The position numbers and the translations under genes were made by a program. A DNA stretch of 6,611 nt from Blautia sp. (lineage in GTDB: Bacteria; Bacillota; Clostridia; Lachnospirales; Lachnospiraceae), in NCBI GenBank assembly GCA_017515945.1, contig JAFWDX010000129.1, forward strand, positions 1-6,611. The letters run 5' to 3'. Each line of letters starts with the position of its first letter. Positions within the stretch are counted from its first letter, which is position 1. Below are positions 4,137 to 6,611 of this stretch, in pieces. The notes under the pieces are model-generated. The model did not search any database. It was not told where the DNA came from and was given only the letters and a program-made list of their open reading frames with translations.

Positions 4137-6611
4137 TCAGTTGCTGGTAAATTCAGATTCCACAACAGGTGTCAGCGAAACTGTCGGAGTCGGCGTGGCG
4201 GTAAGTGCAGCCGCTCTCTTAGGCTTTGCTTTCACAGCTGATCCGGAAGTAAACTCATCCGCGTCCTCATCCTCTTCCACGACAGGAAGGTCATCTGTAT
4301 CCTCCAGGGTGCTGAGGATATCAATAAGCTGAATATCTACTTCAGACACATCTGACGCAGCCATGAGATCCGTGTCGGCAGGCTCATCCTCCAGTTCCGG
4401 AGCCGATGCGACCTTTTCGGCTGATCCGACAGACTCCATGGGGAGATCTTCATCAATGACATTCACCGCCGAGTTGATCTGTCCTGTTGTATGCCCGTAT
4501 ACCGGATCACCCGAAAGAATATCGTCGAGGGTAACGACCTCTTCCTGAGAAGTAAAGAGCAAGGCCTCCGACTCCGACTCGTCAGAAATCACCGGTTCTT
4601 CTGCCTCGTTCTCCATCTCAGACTCGTCAGGTACGACGGGGTCTTCTGTCTCAGACTCACCAGGAATACTCAGCTCTTTTGTTCCAGATTCCGACTCATC
4701 GAGTACAACGAGTTCTTCTGTTTCAGGCTTTGTCTCAGGCTCGTCGAATACTACGAGCTCTTCTGTTTCAGGCTCTGTCTCAGGCTCGTCAAATACTACG
4801 AGCTCTTCTGTCTCGGACTCCGTCTCCGGCTCGTCAAATACTATGAGCTCTTCTGTTTCAGACTCGTCAGGTACATCAGAGTCTACTGTCTCAGACTCCG
4901 TCACAGGCTCGTCAGACACAACGGGGTCTTCTTTCTCAGGCTCGTCAGGCACAACGGAGTCTTCTGTCTCAGGCTCGTCAGACACAACGGAGTCTTCTGT
5001 CTCAGGCTCGTCAAGTACAACGAGTCCTTCTCCGGCAGCCTCCTCTGTCCCGGATTTCTCAGGAACCAGGGCATCTTCATCGGCAGGAGCAGCCTCTGAT
5101 TCGTCAAAGACCACCAGTGCTTCGCTGCCGAAGTCTGCAGCCGCATCATCCTCTTTTTCATCAGAAGGAAGGACGATATCCATGAAATCCTCATTGGCCA
5201 GCAGATCTACTGCCGCCTCGGATTCAACGACAATGTCATCCACATTCTCCTCGACAGTCTCTGCTGCCGGTTCCTTTTCCGGATAGAAAAGGGGCTCACG
5301 GATATAGCGGAAGCTGGCGCTGTAAGCCTCTCCGACCGTCACGCCGTTCTGGCTGGAGGAGCAGTGAACTGCGATCCAGTCTCCGGCATCCGTTTTGCCG
5401 ACCAGAATGCCTACATGATTGTCCTGTCCGGCCTCCGGGCCTCTCTGGAAGACCAGGTCACCGGGCTGTGCGTCCGCTTCACTGACAACCTTGGCATGGT
5501 ACCACTGAGAAGAGGTCCCATCGCCGATGCTGTCCTGCATTCCTTTATCTTTGTATCCGTTGATCACGGCCCAGGTAACAAAACCGCTGCAGTCAAGGCC
5601 ATAGGCACGTAATGTACCGGTCGTGCTGCTTCCCTCGGCAGTTACAGAATAAACGGAACCCCAGCTGGGATCCTCACCGATCACGGTCGACTTGCCGCCC
5701 CAGAAATACCCGACCTTTCCGACCAGGGAATAGGCGGCAGAGATCACATTCACACGTTCCTCAGAGACATTGTCTCCCACGCTCTGGCGTACAAAACCCT
5801 TGGCTGCCGTCACGGTCGCGCACAAAAGCTTGCAGTCCGTTTCCGTATACTTTTTGAGGAGTGTGCGGTCTTTTTTGACGATCTGTTTTTCACGAATATA
5901 ATAGTTTATATGATAGTTGGCGTATGCAGCCTTTTTACCTTTGCCCTTAATCGGATTGAGCATGGCAAAGATCCGGCTCAGGTCCTTTTTTGAAGAACCA
6001 TCCAATGTGTAGTCCTTGGCGCCGGCCTGGTGCTTTTCATATACATAGACTGCCAGGACATCCTGCCAGTTGCGGGACAGAAGGCCGGGTACATCCCGGT
6101 TTTCCTTTTTGACCTTCTTTGAAGTCAGGTACTCCTGCTCGATCTCATCCATGATCTCGGAAAAGTTTTCGGAGAAGGTCAGTCCGTAGGTGTCCTTGAG
6201 GTTGTTAAGGTAGAACTCCTTACCGGCATGCAGGTTGGATACCATGCTGGTCGTATAACCGATGATCGGAGTCGGTGTCGGAGTCGAGGTAGGTGTCGGC
6301 GTCGGAGATGGAGACGGCGTCACTGTAGGTGTCGGCGTCACTGTAGGCGTCACTGTGAGTGTTACCTCAGGTGTCGGCGTCAGGGTCTGCCCGGGCGTAA
6401 CTGTCGGACTCAGCTCCGGATCCGGCGTAGGTGAAATCCCATCATCCGGTACTCCGGTGGGAGAAATCCAGGGATCCGCGCCTGGAGTCAGATCAGGGTC
6501 AGCTGCCGGCGTCGGAGTCAGTCCATCCTGGATATCTGTCGGTACCGGAGTCACTCCCCCTGTCGGAAATGGCTCATCCGGCGCAGGTGTCAGATTCTCA
6601 TCCGGCACAGG
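4137..6611 (-). CDS. Secreted NlpC/P60 cell-wall hydrolase with Thr/Pro spacer and acidic tandem repeats (5'-truncated)
   Basis: The reading frame is open to the right edge, so the true start and signal peptide are outside the window; a GTG at 6608 is just an internal Val codon. Residue numbers count from that Val. Residues 1-114 are Thr/Pro-rich spacer, becoming pure (T/S/V)P dipeptides at about 62-114. Residues 115-285 are a helical, Lys-rich region with [13 protein letters not shown]. Residues 285-440 are an NlpC/P60 domain: YFWGGK, catalytic C340 in [15 protein letters not shown]398 in NHVGILVG and a third-position H415 in AVHCSSS, so it should be active, cleaving peptidoglycan stem peptides (typically D-gamma-Glu to diamino acid bonds). 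Residues 500-684 are phased acidic repeats of 11 or 15 residues. Residues 685-800 are acidic and non-repetitive, then KAKPKRAAA and a final [10 protein letters not shown] tail. No LPXTG motif, SH3, LysM or choline-binding repeat is seen, so anchoring is unclear. Confidence 0.92.
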   Translation of the reverse strand, partial: PVPDENLTPAPDEPFPTGGVTPVPTDIQDGLTPTPAADPDLTPGADPWISPTGVPDDGISPTPDPELSPTVTPGQTLTPTPEVTLTVTPTVTPTPTVTPSPSPTPTPTSTPTPTPIIGYTTSMVSNLHAGKEFYLNNLKDTYGLTFSENFSEIMDEIEQEYLTSKKVKKENRDVPGLLSRNWQDVLAVYVYEKHQAGAKDYTLDGSSKKDLSRIFAMLNPIKGKGKKAAYANYHINYYIREKQIVKKDRTLLKKYTETDCKLLCATVTAAKGFVRQSVGDNVSEERVNVISAAYSLVGKVGYFWGGKSTVIGEDPSWGSVYSVTAEGSSTTGTLRAYGLDCSGFVTWAVINGYKDKGMQDSIGDGTSSQWYHAKVVSEADAQPGDLVFQRGPEAGQDNHVGILVGKTDAGDWIAVHCSSSQNGVTVGEAYSASFRYIREPLFYPEKEPAAETVEENVDDIVVESEAAVDLLANEDFMDIVLPSDEKEDDAAADFGSEALVVFDESEAAPADEDALVPEKSGTEEAAGEGLVVLDEPETEDSVVSDEPETEDSVVPDEPEKEDPVVSDEPVTESETVDSDVPDESETEELIVFDEPETESETEELVVFDEPETEPETEELVVFDEPETKPETEELVVLDESESGTKELSIPGESETEDPVVPDESEMENEAEEPVISDESESEALLFTSQEEVVTLDDILSGDPVYGHTTGQINSAVNVIDEDLPMESVGSAEKVASAPELEDEPADTDLMAASDVSEVDIQLIDILSTLEDTDDLPVVEEDEDADEFTSGSAVKAKPKRAAALTATPTPTVSLTPVVESEFTSN
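4557..5018 (-). repeat. In-frame 33/45 bp tandem repeats encoding acidic 11/15-residue modules
   Basis: Twelve contiguous modules run without interruption. Protein consensus is V-(F/S/P/L)-D-E-(P/S)-E-T-E-x-x-V, with four extra residues (for example ETES or ETEP) in the 15-residue form. The order of lengths is 11, 11, 11, 15, 11, 15, 15, 15, 13, 11, 15, 11. At DNA level three nearly identical 33 bp units lie at 4920-5018 and three nearly identical 45 bp units at 4707-4841, showing recent duplication. Two looser modules precede the block (to about 5111). Copy number is likely to vary between strains. Confidence 0.88.
6267..6425 (-). repeat. Thr/Pro dipeptide repeat spacer
   Basis: This stretch encodes alternating TP, VTP, SP and PT units, built at DNA level from degenerate copies of GTCGGCGTC/GTCACTGTAGG on the plus strand. 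It is a flexible, extended wall-spanning linker in front of the helical and NlpC/P60 domains. Less regular Thr/Pro sequence continues to the window edge. Such tracts often carry O-linked sugars in surface proteins, but that is not shown here. Confidence 0.8.

Noticed and set aside
4491..5099. Plus-strand repetitive open frame (202 codons) and an overlapping Ser/Thr-rich one at 4843-5286
   Set aside because: Both are mirror images of the acidic tandem repeats. A 33/45 bp repeat free of stops in one antisense frame stays open through every copy, so length is no evidence of coding.
6606..6608. GTG as the start of the NlpC/P60 gene
   Set aside because: The frame is open through it to the window edge, it encodes Val inside a Thr/Pro spacer, and no signal peptide follows, so the real start lies outside.

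Overview
The window looks like a chromosomal segment of a Gram-positive anaerobe of the Clostridia, most probably Lachnospiraceae-like. This is inferred from the G+C content (roughly half by eye), AGGAGG-type ribosome binding sites, Thr-Pro-rich spacers in a secreted NlpC/P60 protein, a PduL-type phosphotransacylase, and transglutaminase-like and TMEM198-like membrane proteins. No rRNA, tRNA, CRISPR array, phage gene or transposase gene is visible.

Layout from left to right: (1) positions 3-88 hold four degenerate ~20-25 bp repeats with the core CCTGnnnCCCTGACTCA, REP-like in appearance. (2) Three minus-strand genes follow in the transcription order 3149->1896, 1885->974, 930->103: a membrane-anchored transglutaminase-like protein, a seven-helix membrane protein and a secreted protein of unknown family. 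The first two are tightly coupled, because the stop codon of one lies in the Shine-Dalgarno of the next; the third follows after 43 bp. (3) The 240 bp region at 3150-3389 contains an elaborate nested inverted repeat (3212-3357): a 16 bp perfect outer stem enclosing two perfect hairpins. (4) A plus-strand pduL gene (3390-4028) ends in a strong, probably bidirectional terminator. (5) A large minus-strand gene, cut by the right edge, encodes a secreted NlpC/P60 cell-wall hydrolase with a Thr/Pro-rich spacer before the catalytic domain and a long acidic tandem-repeat region after it.

Four of the five genes are on the minus strand and act at the envelope: peptidoglycan hydrolase, transglutaminase/protease-like enzyme, polytopic membrane protein and secreted protein. 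The metabolic gene pduL is the exception in strand and function. It and its leader lie between copies of a 9-10 bp sequence, TATACTCGC(G), at 3189-3198, 4071-4079 and, inverted, 4109-4118. This suggests that pduL and its structured leader may be a later arrival that split an envelope gene run, though this is inference.

The features most worth a second look are the nested inverted repeat ahead of pduL, which can also fold in alternative ways, the flanking TATACTCGC motif, and the strictly phased 11/15-residue acidic repeats of the hydrolase.
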